DNA from: Pseudarthrobacter oxydans
GTDB lineage: Bacteria > Actinomycetota > Actinomycetes > Actinomycetales > Micrococcaceae
NCBI RefSeq assembly: GCF_013314975.1
Contig: NZ_JABTYH010000005.1
Coordinates: 1-64,000, forward strand
DNA: 64,000 nt
Direction: 5' to 3'
Shown here: piece after piece, positions 26,567 through 36,231 of the stretch
Numbering within the stretch: position 1 is the first letter of the stretch
How the letters are laid out: the number at the start of each line of letters is the position of its first letter
Program-made: the position numbers and the translations under genes
Notes under the pieces: generated by a model
Databases searched by the model: none
What the model was told of the DNA's origin: nothing
Seen by the model: the letters and a program-made list of their open reading frames with translations, nothing else

Positions 26567-28891
26567 ATGCGCACTTCCCCGTCCACGTCTGTCCTCTCAC
26601 GCCGGCTCGCGGCGGCCGTAGTCCTGCCGGGTCTGCTCACCAGCAGCCTTGTGCTCATCCCGCCGGCTGCCGCAGGTACCGGAGCCAACGCCGGGATCTG
26701 CAACGGGGTGGTAAACCAGTTGGCGCACCGCGGCACCGTCCAGGAGAACCTCCTGAAGGCAGCCGCGAAGAAGAATGCTGACGTCATCGCCAGGCTCCTG
26801 GCAGAGCGGGCACCGCTCCAGGAGGAGAAGGACAGGCTGAGCGCTGAGATCGCCGCCCTGGAGGGGGAGTCTGCCAGGCTGGCGGCGGAGGTAGTTACGC
26901 TCGAGGGGGCCGTGAAGGTGGCCGAGTCGGACATCACAAGGCTCACTGCCGCATATGAGGCCACGTCAGCGGCAGAAACCGCGACTGAAGCAACCCTCGC
27001 CAAGCTGCAGGAAGACAAGGCGAACCTCGTCGCCAAACTCACGCCGCTGCAGGAGGAAAAAGCTGCCGCAGAGGCGGCAGCCGAGGACCTCAGGGTCGAG
27101 GCCGCCGCCGTTGCACAAGACATCGCTGCCACCCAGGACAGCATTGACGCAGCGAAGACCGAGCTCATTGCGCTGGAGCAGGCGGCAGCCGGGGCCGCCG
27201 CCGCGCTCGCGGACAAAGAGGCCGGGATTGCAGTTGCCCAAGACCAGCTCACCGCCCTCGAAACGGCGGCCGCAGAAGCTGCAGACGACGTGGATGCCGC
27301 CCGGGAAGCCGTCGAAGCAGCGGAGGTGGAGCTCGACCGCCTCGAAGCGGCGGGTGTGACAGCCGGGGACGCCCTGCAGAAGCAGCAGGACCTCGTGGAT
27401 GCTGAAAATCTTATCCTTGATGGGCTCCAAGACATCTCCGCGGGGGCAGCAGAGGCTGCCACGGCAAAGGCAACTGAGGTGGCCGCGGCCCAGGACCAGC
27501 TGGAGGTGCTCCAGACGGCGGCCGGCACAGCGGCCACGGCACTTTCCGCCAAGAACGCTGAAATTGCATCTGCGGAGGAGAGCCTCGAAGGCCTCCGGGC
27601 CGACGCGCTGATGGCAGCTGGGGCCGTGACGGCCAACATCGACGCCGCCGCCGTTGTCGCCGGGCAGATCACGACGATCACAGGGCAGATCACTGCCGCC
27701 AACGCTGCCATCGCTGCCAAGCAGGGCGAGCTGACCACGGCACGGAACCAACTGACTACTCTTCAAGCCAACAAAACGGCCCTCGAAGGGGAGATCGCGG
27801 TGCTGACAGCGAAGATTGAGAAGAACAATGGCGCTGCCAACGGCCTCATTACCCAGCGGAATGAGAAGCAAGCACTGCTCGCTGCCGTCGATACGCAGAT
27901 TACCGACCAAAATGTGGTGATCTCGGCGCTCCAGGGTGACCTGGCGGCCCTGAACAACCAGGTCTCGGCTTTGAACACCCAGCTGCTGGCGAAGCAACAG
28001 GAAAGCAGCTCGCTGCAGCAGCAGGCGGCACCCCTGCAGGCGACACTCACCGCGGCGAATACAGCGGTTGCCTTGAAGGAGGCCGAGATTGCAGCCCTGA
28101 AGGCCGAACTCCCGGCACTTGGGGATGCCCTCACCGAGGCCAACAGTGCCGTGGCCGGCCAGCAGGCGGTCCTGGATGGGCTGCAGCAGGAACTGACGGC
28201 AGCCCGGGAGGCAGCTGCCGGGGCTGCGGCCGACGTCGCTGCCCAGGTGACATTTGTAGCCGGCCTTGAGGCGGAGTTGCCCGGGCTTACACAGGGTGTC
28301 GAAGATGCGCAGCAGGCTGTTACAGAGCAGCGGGCCGACCTGGAGCGGAAGAGGTCGACCCTGGAGAGCGCCCAGGCGGCGGAGGTGTTGGCCGCCGCCG
28401 CGGTGGAGGACAAGAAAGCTGAACTTTCCACCCTGCAGGGCCAGCTTCCCGCCCTGCAGGCCAACGTCGATGCAGCCAATGAGGCGGTTGCGGGAAAGAC
28501 CAGCCAGATCGTCGCCCTCCACCTGATCATGGATGGTTTCGTCGCCCGGCTGGGCGTGCTGAACGCGGATATCAAGGCCACGGAGGCTGACATCGTTTCC
28601 CTCCAGACCAGGGTGGCGCCTCTCCTGGAGCAGCTCAACCAGCTGAATGATGAAATCAGCACTACCGAAGCAGCCCTCAAGGACCTGCAGTCCCAACTGA
28701 CCGCCCTCGACGGAAAGTTGACCGCGGCCCAGGAGACGCTGCGGGCGCTGGAGGCCCAAAAGAAGCAGAACAAGGACGTGATCACTGCGCAGAAGTCGAC
28801 GGTCACGGCCTTGACAGCCAAACTGGGCGAGGTCCAGCTGCAGATAAAGGCCATCGACGGGACCATCGCGCTCGGAGGCTGCGCCGTCTGA
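26567..28891 (+). CDS. Secreted long coiled-coil protein
   Basis: A 774-residue protein with a Sec signal peptide (residues 1-37, ending PPAAAG). Almost all of the rest is Ala/Glu/Gln/Leu-rich helix with heptad-like spacing, as in LAKLQEDKANLVAKLTPLQE. No enzymatic or wall-anchor motif was seen. Mature protein holds just two cysteines, one near the N-terminus (AGICNGV, about residue 42) and one three residues from the C-terminus (LGGCAV). The start at 26567 has AGGAG upstream; an in-frame extension to 26258 would put the signal peptide inside. It is monocistronic between a divergent regulatory region and a strong terminator. It may be a structural or surface-associated rod; function unknown. 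Confidence 0.85.
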   Translation: MRTSPSTSVLSRRLAAAVVLPGLLTSSLVLIPPAAAGTGANAGICNGVVNQLAHRGTVQENLLKAAAKKNADVIARLLAERAPLQEEKDRLSAEIAALEGESARLAAEVVTLEGAVKVAESDITRLTAAYEATSAAETATEATLAKLQEDKANLVAKLTPLQEEKAAAEAAAEDLRVEAAAVAQDIAATQDSIDAAKTELIALEQAAAGAAAALADKEAGIAVAQDQLTALETAAAEAADDVDAAREAVEAAEVELDRLEAAGVTAGDALQKQQDLVDAENLILDGLQDISAGAAEAATAKATEVAAAQDQLEVLQTAAGTAATALSAKNAEIASAEESLEGLRADALMAAGAVTANIDAAAVVAGQITTITGQITAANAAIAAKQGELTTARNQLTTLQANKTALEGEIAVLTAKIEKNNGAANGLITQRNEKQALLAAVDTQITDQNVVISALQGDLAALNNQVSALNTQLLAKQQESSSLQQQAAPLQATLTAANTAVALKEAEIAALKAELPALGDALTEANSAVAGQQAVLDGLQQELTAAREAAAGAAADVAAQVTFVAGLEAELPGLTQGVEDAQQAVTEQRADLERKRSTLESAQAAEVLAAAAVEDKKAELSTLQGQLPALQANVDAANEAVAGKTSQIVALHLIMDGFVARLGVLNADIKATEADIVSLQTRVAPLLEQLNQLNDEISTTEAALKDLQSQLTALDGKLTAAQETLRALEAQKKQNKDVITAQKSTVTALTAKLGEVQLQIKAIDGTIALGGCAV

Positions 28892-28894
28892 CGG

Positions 28895-28942
28895 GACACC
28901 CAGAAGGGCCAGGTCATTCATGACCTGGCCCTTCTGGGTGTC
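28895..28942. terminator. Strong bidirectional terminator
   Basis: A perfect 22-bp stem (28895-28916 with 28921-28942) with tetraloop TTCA, starting three bases after the coiled-coil gene's stop and 18 bases before the stop of the convergent DJ-1 gene. Confidence 0.9.
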
Positions 28943-28959
28943 AGCAGCGTGAAGCGGAA

Positions 28960-29658
28960 TCAGCCCAGTGCCTTGATGACTTCCTTGGCGACGTCCTCGC
29001 TGGACTGCGGGTTCTGCCCGGTGATGAGGTTGCCGTCGCGGACCACGTTGGAGGTCCAGGCAGCGCCGTTCTCAATTACCGCGCCCTTCTCCTTCAGCGC
29101 GTCCTCCACCAGCCACGGCGTGTTCTCGCCCGTGCCGCCGCCCAGCTCTTCCTCGTTGGTGAAGACTGTGAGGCGGCGTCCGGCGAAAACGAACGTGCCG
29201 TCGTCGTCCGTTGCGCTGAGCAGCCCGGCGGGACCGTGGCAGAAGGGGGCGATGACCTTGCCGGCCTTGTCCGCCGCCGCCAGCAGACGGCCCAGGTCGG
29301 CGTCCTTGTACAGGTCGGCCATGGGGCCGTGCCCGCCAGGCATGATGATGGCGTCATAGGCGGAGGGGTCGACGCCGGCAAGCACCAGCGGGTTCGAGAG
29401 CTCGCCGTCGATGGACGCCAGGTAGTCCCGGAAGCCTTTCGCGCGGTCCTCGCCGCCTGCGGATTCCGCAGCCAGGCTGACCTGGTCCACCGTGGGTTTC
29501 GCCCCGGCGGGGGTGGCGATGTGGACCGTGTGTCCGGCGTCGAGCAGCGTCTGGTGCGCCACCACCAGCTCTTCGGCCCAGAAACCGGTGGGGTGTTCGC
29601 TGCCGTCCTTCATGGTGAGGGAATCGGCTGCGGATACAACCATCAGAATGTTTGCCAT
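28960..29658 (-). CDS. DJ-1/PfpI family protein (Hsp31-like)
   Basis: A 232-residue protein of the DJ-1/PfpI superfamily, Hsp31-like branch. It has YDAIIMPGGHGPMADLY (about 108-124) and the nucleophile elbow APFCHGPAGLL with Cys140; an acidic residue comes from IMPGGHG/E-type positions as in the family. Members act as glutathione-independent glyoxalases or chaperones in carbonyl stress. The start at 29658 follows AGGAG; an in-frame extension to 29769 would overlap the upstream gene and is not conserved-looking. The aldo/keto reductase gene lies just upstream on the same strand, so the pair may detoxify reactive carbonyls together (inference). Confidence 0.88.
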   Translation of the reverse strand: MANILMVVSAADSLTMKDGSEHPTGFWAEELVVAHQTLLDAGHTVHIATPAGAKPTVDQVSLAAESAGGEDRAKGFRDYLASIDGELSNPLVLAGVDPSAYDAIIMPGGHGPMADLYKDADLGRLLAAADKAGKVIAPFCHGPAGLLSATDDDGTFVFAGRRLTVFTNEEELGGGTGENTPWLVEDALKEKGAVIENGAAWTSNVVRDGNLITGQNPQSSEDVAKEVIKALG

Positions 29659-29716
29659 GGTGTTGCTCCTGTCGTTGGGGACTGTTTTGCCGTGCTGCTT
29701 CTCCACTGCGCCGCGG

Positions 29717-30589
29717 TTATCCGGCCGCTGCTTCAAGTTCAGCGTAGGTGTCCTCGTCCAGCGTGACACCGGCTGCGGCCAGGTTTTCTTCCAGGTGCTT
29801 CACGGACCCGGTGCCAGGGATGGGCATCATCACGGGGGCGCGGCGCAGCAGCCACGCCAGCGCCACCTGCGAGGTGGTGGCCCCAAGGCGCTTCGCGGCC
29901 TCATCCAGCGGCCCGCCCGGCTGGGCCAGCTCGCCCGCGGAGATCGGGGCCCACGGGATGAAGCCGATGCCGTTGTCCTCCGAGTAGCGCAGCACATCCT
30001 CGGAGCTGCGGTCCGTGAGGTTGTACCGGTTCTGGACCGTGGACACGGTGAAGTGCTTCCCGGCGGCCTCGAGTTCCGCAACGCTGACCTGCGAGAGGCC
30101 CAGCGCCCGGACCTTGCCCTCGTCCTGCAGTTCGCGGAGCACTCCGAACTGCTCCTCGGCGTCCACCTTGGGGTCAATCCGGTGCAGCTGCAGCAGGTCC
30201 AGGGTGTCCACCTTGAGCTTCCGCAGGCTGAGTTCCGTCTGCTGGCGCAGGTACTCCGGCCGGCCTACGGGAATCCACTGGTTGGGGCCGGTGCGTGTAA
30301 AGCCCACCTTCGTGGCGATCTTCAGCCCGTCCTTATAGGGGTGCAGCGCCTCCGCCAGGATCTCCTCACTGATGTTGGGGCCGTAGGAGTCGGCGGTGTC
30401 GATGAAGTCCACCCCGAGTTCGACGGCGCGGCGCACCACCTGGATCGCGGTGCTGCGGTCGGCGGGCTCACCCCACACACCGTCACCGACAATGCGCATG
30501 GCACCAAAGCCAAGCCGGTGCACGGTTCCCAGGTCTTTCAGGTCAATCGTTGCGGACAGTTCCAGCTGGTTCGACGTATTCAGGCTCAT
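29717..30589 (-). CDS. Aldo/keto reductase
   Basis: A 290-residue NADPH-dependent oxidoreductase of the AKR fold. The catalytic tetrad is complete: Asp64 and Tyr69 in [10 protein letters not shown], Lys94 in IATKVG and His136 in LLQLHRID. The cofactor segment [14 protein letters not shown] sits near 255-270. Closest in style to the YajO/oxidoreductase group of broad-specificity aldehyde reductases. It precedes the DJ-1 gene with a 58-base gap and is divergent from the luciferase-like gene. Substrate unknown. Confidence 0.9.
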   Translation of the reverse strand: MSLNTSNQLELSATIDLKDLGTVHRLGFGAMRIVGDGVWGEPADRSTAIQVVRRAVELGVDFIDTADSYGPNISEEILAEALHPYKDGLKIATKVGFTRTGPNQWIPVGRPEYLRQQTELSLRKLKVDTLDLLQLHRIDPKVDAEEQFGVLRELQDEGKVRALGLSQVSVAELEAAGKHFTVSTVQNRYNLTDRSSEDVLRYSEDNGIGFIPWAPISAGELAQPGGPLDEAAKRLGATTSQVALAWLLRRAPVMMPIPGTGSVKHLEENLAAAGVTLDEDTYAELEAAAG

Positions 30590-30731
30590 AGGGGCGGCAA
30601 CATCATAAGTTTGCTGAGTATTCCTGGGCGGGCTGAAATAAGCCGGCCCCCGCCGTCGTTATGCATCAAGTGCCTGCCGCGATCCGGCGGGTACCAACCC
30701 ACAGAACAGCTTTGAAAGGCCGGCACCCGAC

Positions 30732-31721
30732 GTGACTCTTCCCCTCTCCATCCTTGACCTGGCAACCATCGGGAAGGGCCAGACGGCGGCGGAGAGCTTC
30801 GCGGGCAGCGTGGCCATGGCACAGAGCGCGGAAAAGCTTGGGTACCGCCGCGTCTGGTACGCCGAGCACCACAACATGTCCTCCATCGCCTCCTCCGCCA
30901 CCAGCGTCCTCATAGCCCACGTGGCCGCCCACACCGAAAGCATCCGCCTGGGCGCCGGCGGCGTCATGCTGCCCAACCACTCACCGCTGACCATCGCCGA
31001 GCAGTTCGGCACGCTGGAGACCCTGCACCCGGGCCGCATCGACCTTGGCCTGGGCCGCGCGCCGGGAAGTGACCAGAACACCATGCGCGCGCTGCGGCGG
31101 GATCCCATGTCCGCCGACAGTTTCCCGCAGGACGTCCTGGAACTCCAGGGCTACCTCACCGGCCCCACCCGCATCCAGGGCGTGGAAGCCACTCCCGGCA
31201 AGGGCACGAACGTGCCGCTGTACATCCTGGGCTCGTCGCTGTTCGGCGCGCGCCTCGCCGCCCAGCTGGGGCTGCCGTACGCGTTCGCCTCGCACTTTGC
31301 CCCGAACGCCCTGCAGGACGCGGTGGCCCTCTACCGCCGCGAGTTCAAACCCTCGGCGCAGCTGGACGCCCCGCATGTCATCGCCGGTGTGAACGTCATT
31401 GCCGCCGATTCGGCTTCCGAGGCGCAGGCCATGATGCAGGCCACCAAGCGTGCCCGGGTGTCGCTGTTCTTCGGCGGCGGCCGCGAGTTCACGGACGACG
31501 AGGCGGACATGATCCTCGATTCGCCGCAGGGTCAGCACGTCTCCCAGATGATGACGTATTCCGCGGTGGGGACGCCCGACGTCGTCCTGGACTACCTGGA
31601 CAGCTTCGGCAGGCACGCCGACGCCGACGAGCTCATCGTGGCGCACCAGAGCACCGGCACGGACGCCCGGCTGCGGTCCGTGGAGCTGCTTGCCGAAGCC
31701 GCCGGACTGGCCCGGGTCTGA
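30732..31721 (+). CDS. LLM-class flavin-dependent oxidoreductase (MsnO8-type)
   Basis: A 329-residue luciferase-like protein of the MsnO8 subfamily. Diagnostic parts are [19 protein letters not shown] at the start, [20 protein letters not shown] near 40-59, and [20 protein letters not shown] near 72-91. [20 protein letters not shown] is near 100. The start is GTG. It is divergent from the aldo/keto reductase with a 142-base gap. Members are widespread, often single-copy, and the physiological substrate is not known. It is the fourth LLM protein in the window. Confidence 0.88.
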   Translation: MTLPLSILDLATIGKGQTAAESFAGSVAMAQSAEKLGYRRVWYAEHHNMSSIASSATSVLIAHVAAHTESIRLGAGGVMLPNHSPLTIAEQFGTLETLHPGRIDLGLGRAPGSDQNTMRALRRDPMSADSFPQDVLELQGYLTGPTRIQGVEATPGKGTNVPLYILGSSLFGARLAAQLGLPYAFASHFAPNALQDAVALYRREFKPSAQLDAPHVIAGVNVIAADSASEAQAMMQATKRARVSLFFGGGREFTDDEADMILDSPQGQHVSQMMTYSAVGTPDVVLDYLDSFGRHADADELIVAHQSTGTDARLRSVELLAEAAGLARV

Positions 31722-31936
31722 GCCGGCAGTTAAAGCCCGCCGTGCGTGCAGCCGCAGGGACCGCAGACTTTTACACATACGCAATACAAGGGACTTTCGG
31801 GGGTAACGGCGGAGGCTGACCATGGGAGTGCCCCCTCCGGAGTTCCGGGAACCTTGGGGAGGGGCACCAACCGGTAGCCCGCAGGAGATCCAGCGGCTGT
31901 AGTCCCGGCCCGGTCCTGCCTCAAAGGGGTACATGG

Positions 31937-34567
31937 ATGCCAACGCCGTTGAACCAAAGCGTCGCGGATTCCGCACTGCTCACCAGGTCCCTGCCGCTGG
32001 GCATGCTCCGGACGTTCGTCCAGTCCGACGCCGCCGACGAAGGGCTCACGCCTGCGCTGCTGGCGGAACTGAAGGTCCTGGCCCGGGTGCCCGGGCTCAT
32101 TGTGGCCTGCAATTACGGCGGAACCCTGTGCGACGCCGAAGGCATCTCCACCGAGACGCTCCCGTTGGGGAGTGCCGCCATCGCGCTGCGTGCCCTGGCA
32201 GCACTCCCCAACACCCACGCCGCCGTCATTTCCGGGCGGTCGCTGCGTGACCTCGCCGCAGTATCGCGCCTGCCGGCGGAGGTGCACCTGGTGGGCTCGC
32301 ACGGCGCCGAGTTCGACATGGGGTTCGCGCACCAGCAGACCCTCGCCACCGAGTCCGTCCTGCAGAAAGTCCACGCCGCCCTCAACGAGGCCGTGGGGTT
32401 CCAGAAGGGCATCTGGCTAGAGCGCAAACCCGTGGCCGTTTCGGTGCACACCCGGCCGGCAGCTCCGGACGTCGTGGCGGCGGTAACTGACACCGCGCGG
32501 GAGGTGGCCCGCGCCCACGGACTGCACTTTATTGTGGACGGCTCCGTGCTGGACCTGTCCGTGGTGGAGCCGTCCAAGGCGGAGGCCCTGGAGAGCCTGC
32601 GGTCCCGGCTGGGAGCCAGCGCGGCCATGTATGCGGGCGACGCTGAGAGCGATGAACTGGCCATGGCAACCCTGCGCGGGCCGGACATGGGATTGCGGGT
32701 GGGACCGGGGGAGACCTCCGCCTCCTACCGGCTCCGCGACCCGGAATCCTTCGCCCGGGTGCTGGCGATCCTGTTCGAACTGCGGCGTGCCTGGCTGTTC
32801 GGCGAGGATGCCGTAGGCCTGGAACGGCACAGCCTGATCGGCAACGGATCCTCAACGGCCCTGGTGACACCGGACGCGAAAATCTGCTGGATGAGCCACC
32901 CCCTGCCTGACTCCGGATCGCTGTTCGCGCACATCCTGGGCGGAGACGCCGCAGGCCATTTTTCGGTGGAACCGGTCAAGGCCTCCCAGGTGCTCGGGCA
33001 GCGCTACGTGGACAGCACCATGATCGTTGAAACCCGCTGGGCGGACGTTACGGTAACGGACTACCTTGAGCCGGCCCCCGAGGGGATCACCAGCCTGGTG
33101 CGGGTGCTCTCCGGCAATGGCGCCGCCAGGATCACCTTCGCCCCCCGGCCGGACTACGCCAACGCCCCGTTCAGCATGGAGGCCCGCGGCGAGGAACTGC
33201 ACGTGGTGGGGACGTCGGAGCCGTTCATCCTGCTGGCGCCCGGCGTGACCTTCAGCATCACCTCGGACGGGCGCCACGCCACGGCCACCGCCGCCGTCAA
33301 CCTGCAGGACGGCCCGGTGGTGCTGAACCTGCGCTGCGGAGACACGGAGCACCAGCCCGCGGTACCCGAAAGTGAGGCGGACCGGCGCTCCGCGGTGGCG
33401 CTGCATGCCCGGCAGTGGGTGCAGGGGCTCGTCCTGCCGGGCGTCAAACCATCCCTGGTCCGGCGGTCGGCCCTGGTCCTGCGTGCCCTGGTGCATGAAC
33501 CCACGGGCGCGGTCCTGGCGGCACCCACAACCTCCCTGCCCGAAGGGATCGGCGGGACGAGGAACTGGGATTACCGGTACTGCTGGCTGCGGGACGGTTC
33601 CATGACCGTCAACGCGCTGGTGGACCTGGGCTCCACCCGGGAGGCCACGGGCTTCCTGTCCTGGCTGGGACGGATCCTGGAGCACGCCCCCGGGCCCGAG
33701 TGGCTGCACCCCCTGTATTCCGTGACGGGCGCACCCCTGTCCACGGAAGCCGTCATCGACAGCCTGCCCGGTTACGCCGGGTCCCGTCCCGTGAGGATCG
33801 GCAACGCCGCTGACCACCAGGTCCAGCTGGATGTCTTTGGCCCCATCGCCGAGCTGATCCTTGCCCTGAGTGAACGGGAGGGGACGCTCGCCGACGAACA
33901 CTGGGAGCTGATGGTCCAGATGGCGTCAGCCGTCCTGGCCCGCTGGCACGAACCCGACCATGGAATCTGGGAGGCCCGCCGGGCACCGCGCCACCACATC
34001 TACACGAAGGTGATGTGCTGGGTGACCCTTGACCGCGCGCTCCGCACGGCGTCCCGCCACGGCCGCGTTCCCGAGCCATCCTGGGCGCCGGTGGCCGCCA
34101 CCATCAGGGACGAAGTCCTGCGGGAGGGCTGGGACGAGTCCGCGAAGTCCTACACGGTGGCCTATGACAGCCCGGACCTGGATGCCGCCGTCCTGCACAT
34201 CGGGCTCTCCGGCCTGCTGGACGTCACGGACCAACGGTTCCTGGATACCGTCACCGCCGTGGAGCGGGAACTCCGGGTGGGGCCCACCGTGTTCAGGTAC
34301 AGGTACGACGACGGCCTGCCGGGGCTGGAGGGCGGCTTCCACATCTGCACCACCTGGCTGATCGAGGCGTACGTTGCCACGGGCCGGATCGAGGAAGCCT
34401 GGGACCTCTTCGACCAGCTGGTGAACCTTTTCGGGCCCACCGGGCTGCTGCCGGAGGAGTACGATCCCGGCACCGAAACCCACCTGGGGAACCACCCCCA
34501 GGCCTACTCCCACCTCGGCTTCATCCGCTGCGCCCGGATCCTGGACGAACACCAGGACAAACGGTAG
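31937..34567 (+). CDS. GH15 glycoside hydrolase with degenerate trehalose-phosphatase-like domain
   Basis: An 876-residue fusion. Residues 45-265 have the OtsB/HAD layout: VISGRS (97-102), ERKPVAVSVHTR (162-173) and GDAESDELA (234-242). Motif I, normally DxDGTL, reads NYGGTL at 59-64, so both catalytic aspartates are missing and phosphatase activity is unlikely. Residues 290-876 are a GH15 (glucoamylase/trehalase) domain with RNWDYRYCWLRDG, general-acid region GIWEARRAPRHH (Glu about 679) and general-base region LLPEEYDP (Glu 840/841), all intact. So it probably hydrolyses trehalose or a related alpha-glucoside, with the N-terminal part structural or sensory. A start at 31933 is in another frame and not used. 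Confidence 0.87.
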   Translation: MPTPLNQSVADSALLTRSLPLGMLRTFVQSDAADEGLTPALLAELKVLARVPGLIVACNYGGTLCDAEGISTETLPLGSAAIALRALAALPNTHAAVISGRSLRDLAAVSRLPAEVHLVGSHGAEFDMGFAHQQTLATESVLQKVHAALNEAVGFQKGIWLERKPVAVSVHTRPAAPDVVAAVTDTAREVARAHGLHFIVDGSVLDLSVVEPSKAEALESLRSRLGASAAMYAGDAESDELAMATLRGPDMGLRVGPGETSASYRLRDPESFARVLAILFELRRAWLFGEDAVGLERHSLIGNGSSTALVTPDAKICWMSHPLPDSGSLFAHILGGDAAGHFSVEPVKASQVLGQRYVDSTMIVETRWADVTVTDYLEPAPEGITSLVRVLSGNGAARITFAPRPDYANAPFSMEARGEELHVVGTSEPFILLAPGVTFSITSDGRHATATAAVNLQDGPVVLNLRCGDTEHQPAVPESEADRRSAVALHARQWVQGLVLPGVKPSLVRRSALVLRALVHEPTGAVLAAPTTSLPEGIGGTRNWDYRYCWLRDGSMTVNALVDLGSTREATGFLSWLGRILEHAPGPEWLHPLYSVTGAPLSTEAVIDSLPGYAGSRPVRIGNAADHQVQLDVFGPIAELILALSEREGTLADEHWELMVQMASAVLARWHEPDHGIWEARRAPRHHIYTKVMCWVTLDRALRTASRHGRVPEPSWAPVAATIRDEVLREGWDESAKSYTVAYDSPDLDAAVLHIGLSGLLDVTDQRFLDTVTAVERELRVGPTVFRYRYDDGLPGLEGGFHICTTWLIEAYVATGRIEEAWDLFDQLVNLFGPTGLLPEEYDPGTETHLGNHPQAYSHLGFIRCARILDEHQDKR

Positions 34568-34629
34568 CCGGCTCTCTTCCTGGGTACCTAGAGTGGAGGT
34601 GACACCACCCCGAAACGGAAACGAGACCC

Positions 34630-36114
34630 ATGTCCGCCACCCGCGCCCAGGGAGTGGGCTTCCGTTCTGAACGGGGGCCCATCCTCATTGCCCTGATGCT
34701 CGCCACCGGGTTGGTGGCCATCGATTCCACCATCGTGGCCACGGCCGTTCCGTCGATTGTGCGGGACATCGGCGGGTTCGAGTCGTTTCCCTGGCTCTTT
34801 TCGGCGTACCTCCTGGCACAAGCCGTCTCCGTGCCCATCTACGGAAAACTCTCGGACATGGTGGGCCGCAAACCGATCATCCTTGCGGGCATCGGGCTGT
34901 TCCTCCTCGGATCGGTACTCTGCGGCATCGCCTGGAGCATGCCCGCCCTGATCGCCTTCCGTGCCCTGCAGGGACTCGGAGCCGGCGCAGTGCTGCCTGT
35001 CTCCATCACCATCGCAGGGGACATCTACTCGCTGGAGGAACGGGCCAAGGTCCAGGGCTACCTTGCGAGCGTGTGGGCGGTTTCCTCCGTGGTGGGACCA
35101 AGCCTGGGCGGCATATTTGCCGCAGTGGGCTTCTGGCGCGGAATCTTCCTGGTCAACATCCCGCTGTGCCTGCTGGCGGGATGGATGCTCGTCCGGACCC
35201 TGCACGAGAACGTGGAAAGGGCCAAACACCGCGTGGACTACGCCGGGGCAGCCCTGTTGGCTGCTTCGCTTGGCCTGCTCATCCTCGGAGCCCTTGAGGG
35301 CGGCCACGGCTGGGCCTGGAATTCACCGGTGAGTCTTGGCATCTTTGCCGTGGGCGGGATCCTGCTGGCCCTGTTCCTCGTGGTGGAACGGCGCGCGGCG
35401 GAACCGGTGCTGCCGTCTTGGGTGGTCTCGCGCAGGCTCCTTGGCACCACAGCCCTCGTGTCCTTCGGCGTAGGTGCCGTGATGATCGGACTGACGTCCT
35501 ACGTGCCCACGTTCCTGGAAGGCGCGCTGGCCAGCTCGCCACTGGTCGCCGGGCTGGCCCTGGCGGCACTCACCCTGGGCTGGCCGATCAGCGCCTCGCA
35601 GGCAGGACGCTTCTACCTGCGGATCGGGTTCAAGGCCACAGCGCTCATCGGCATCTCCATCACCGTGGCAGGCCTCGCGGTCCTTGCATTCACCGCCGCT
35701 GCTCCCAGCGTGGCGCTGGTCGCCGCCAGCTGCTTCGTCGTCGGGCTCGGCCTGGGACTGGTGGCCACCCCCACGCTGATCGCCGCCCAGTCCAGCGTTT
35801 CCTGGAATGAGCGGGGCGTGGTCACCAGCACCAACATGTTCGCCCGGTCCATCGGGAGCGCACTGGGCGTGGCCGTCTTCGGTGCCGTGGCCAACGCCAT
35901 CTATGGGGGAACGGCCGGAGGCGACAGCAACGGCCCTGCGGTGGTGGCCGCCTCCGGTGCGGTCTTCGTGGCCGCCCTGGCAGCCGGGGTCCTGACGGTG
36001 GCGGCAGTCCTGGCGATGCCTGCCGTCCGGGCGGCCACCAAGGACGCCGGCGGTGAAGGAAATGGGGGCAGCGGGGAGCCGGTCCTCACCGACGCGGAGG
36101 ACAGCTCCCGATAA
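34630..36114 (+). CDS. MFS multidrug exporter, DHA2 (EmrB/QacA) family
   Basis: A 494-residue membrane protein with about 14 spans. It has the DHA2 marks: LDSTIV-like VAIDSTIVATAVPSIVRDIG in span 1, GKLSDMVGRKPIILAGIGLF (motif A loop), and GPSLGGIFAAVGFWRGIFLV (motif C region, about 155-174). A drug/proton antiport role is typical; substrate not predictable. The ATG is preceded by a purine-rich sequence. It follows the GH15 gene by 62 bases on the same strand but there is no functional link visible. No regulator gene is adjacent. Confidence 0.9.
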   Translation: MSATRAQGVGFRSERGPILIALMLATGLVAIDSTIVATAVPSIVRDIGGFESFPWLFSAYLLAQAVSVPIYGKLSDMVGRKPIILAGIGLFLLGSVLCGIAWSMPALIAFRALQGLGAGAVLPVSITIAGDIYSLEERAKVQGYLASVWAVSSVVGPSLGGIFAAVGFWRGIFLVNIPLCLLAGWMLVRTLHENVERAKHRVDYAGAALLAASLGLLILGALEGGHGWAWNSPVSLGIFAVGGILLALFLVVERRAAEPVLPSWVVSRRLLGTTALVSFGVGAVMIGLTSYVPTFLEGALASSPLVAGLALAALTLGWPISASQAGRFYLRIGFKATALIGISITVAGLAVLAFTAAAPSVALVAASCFVVGLGLGLVATPTLIAAQSSVSWNERGVVTSTNMFARSIGSALGVAVFGAVANAIYGGTAGGDSNGPAVVAASGAVFVAALAAGVLTVAAVLAMPAVRAATKDAGGEGNGGSGEPVLTDAEDSSR

Positions 36115-36131
36115 CCGCCTTGGGCTTACGG

Positions 36132-36231
36132 CCAGCAGCCAGCAGCCAGCAGCCAGCAGCCAGTAGCCGACAGCCAGCGGCCAGTACCCGACAGTCAGCG
36201 GCCGGCAACTAGCAGCCGGCAATCAGCGGCC
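36132..36231. repeat. 7-bp tandem repeat array (CCAGCAG)
   Basis: About 14 heptamers run from 36132: four perfect CCAGCAG units to 36159, then degenerating copies, with a 21-bp higher-order unit repeated at 36160-36180 and 36181-36201. The array runs into the last codons of the leftward oxidase gene (stop at 36223). It fills the gap between convergent genes. Confidence 0.85.

Noticed and set aside
26320..27738. Long minus-strand frame inside the coiled-coil gene
   Set aside because: Ser/Ala monotony is the reverse reading of Ala/Glu-rich codons; no start signal or domain.
35323..36222. Minus-strand protein with repeated GYWLLA units
   Set aside because: The repeats are just translation of the 7-bp DNA array, and the rest lies opposite the MFS gene.
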